The notes beneath the pieces are model-generated. The model was not told the origin of the DNA. It searched no databases and worked only from the letters and a program-made list of their open reading frames with translations. From assembly GCA_026391255.1 (NCBI GenBank), contig JAPLDU010000018.1, positions 41,830 to 105,829 of the forward strand: a stretch of 64,000 nt of DNA, written 5' to 3'. Source of the DNA: Bacteroidia bacterium (lineage in GTDB: Bacteria > Bacteroidota > Bacteroidia > Bacteroidales > JAPLDU01). Of the stretch, positions 63,674-64,000 are shown in pieces; within the stretch, counting starts at the first letter, position 1; each line of letters opens with the position of its first letter. Position numbers and translations under genes: made by a program.

Positions 63674-64000
63674 TGTGATAATTAGTTAATGTGATAATGT
63701 GTTAATGCAAAACAGAATATACACCACCCTCTTTTTCTACTTTGTCCGAAAAACCTATATAAGACAGTAAGGTTCAATTGGTTACAGACTCTACTTCATA
63801 TGTAATTGTATTCTAATAATCTAAAATTAAATAATATAAAAAATATCTTCTTTATTACTCTTTTTGAACGACATTAATGGACAACTAATCAACCTCACTT
63901 TAACGATAATCTATCGGTACCCAGTAGCATGTACCGCGTAGCGGTTATAGTATTGTAGAAGGATAAAGGCTAAATATTTAGGATTCCCTGTAGGGGATTA
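63674..64000 (+). repeat. Spacer after recJ with hairpin-repeat relative at right edge
   Basis: After a short ttaatgtgataa repeat (63680-63705), the spacer is AT-rich until about 63905. From there small palindromes appear: cggtac...gtaccg (63915-63936), accgc-GTA-gcggt (63933-63945), and attccc-tgta-ggggat near 63985. The 5-bp arms and GTA loops resemble repeat B, so this is probably the beginning of a related element truncated by the window edge. No coding region is seen. Confidence 0.55.

Noticed and set aside
1..64000. tRNA, rRNA or riboswitch genes
   Set aside because: No T-loop type words (ggttcgaatcc and variants) with matching stems, and no known riboswitch layout upstream of any gene, were found by reading; a covariance-model search would be needed to exclude them fully.

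Overview
The window is chromosomal DNA from a member of the Bacteroidota, most likely an uncultured Bacteroidales-like anaerobe. The evidence is type IX secretion (T9SS) sorting domains and PorE/PorV-like proteins, BatA and DUF3127 proteins, a 288-residue primary sigma factor, A-rich leaders without clear Shine-Dalgarno sequences, TAnnTTTG-type -7 boxes, and a flavodiiron protein. No tRNA, rRNA, CRISPR array, prophage, transposase or integrase gene was recognised.

Layout. 1-9.4 kb: flavodiiron protein (cut by the left edge), a frameshifted PorE-like OmpA protein, purM, prfA, a BatA-type membrane protein and a DUF3127 protein with an SSB-like tail. 9.4-10.1 kb: a very AT-rich orphan gene followed by an attC-like hairpin. 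10.2-27.3 kb: a GT-C/TPR membrane protein, bcp-recA, TPR lipoprotein, LolD-type ATPase, S9 peptidase, mfd, tgt, LptF/G permease and a PQQ-propeller protein. 27.3-30.7 kb: the most unusual region, a minus-strand array of small accessory genes (broken DUF1801 gene, DHFR-like reductase, orphan secreted protein, HEPN/MNT pair) separated by related palindromes resembling integron attC sites, with no integrase in view. 31-45 kb: EF-G, hicBA, a pair of zincin-like proteins, two T9SS-exported trypsin-like proteases, tdk, an M28 peptidase, a short-chain dehydrogenase and an ECF sigma factor. 45.5-64 kb: uvrA, a LuxE-like protein, a TIGR01777 epimerase-like protein, a TIGR02757 protein, a heptose-phosphate-kinase-like protein, a PorV/PorQ-like protein, a YggS-type protein, rpoD, rho, two tandem fused LeuC-LeuD-type hydro-lyases, and recJ interrupted by one amber codon.

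Intergenic DNA is remarkably repetitive. Many spacers consist of tandem 7-9 bp units, with a different unit at each locus and often directly before start codons. Several dispersed families are also present: a ~200 bp AT-rich hairpin element (three copies, always just after stop codons), a ~245 bp element built of mini-hairpins with 3-4 nt loops (two copies plus a relative at the right edge), a group with shared termini (TTAGAARCTGTTTT), and a ~100 bp repeat (two copies).

Functionally, DNA repair and recombination (recA, mfd, uvrA, recJ), core expression (prfA, EF-G, rho, rpoD) and envelope/secretion genes dominate. The T9SS theme recurs: a PorE-like component, a PorV/PorQ-like protein, two exported proteases and a decayed sorting-domain remnant. 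Three genes are broken (PorE-like, DUF1801, recJ). Real decay and sequencing error cannot be told apart from the sequence alone.
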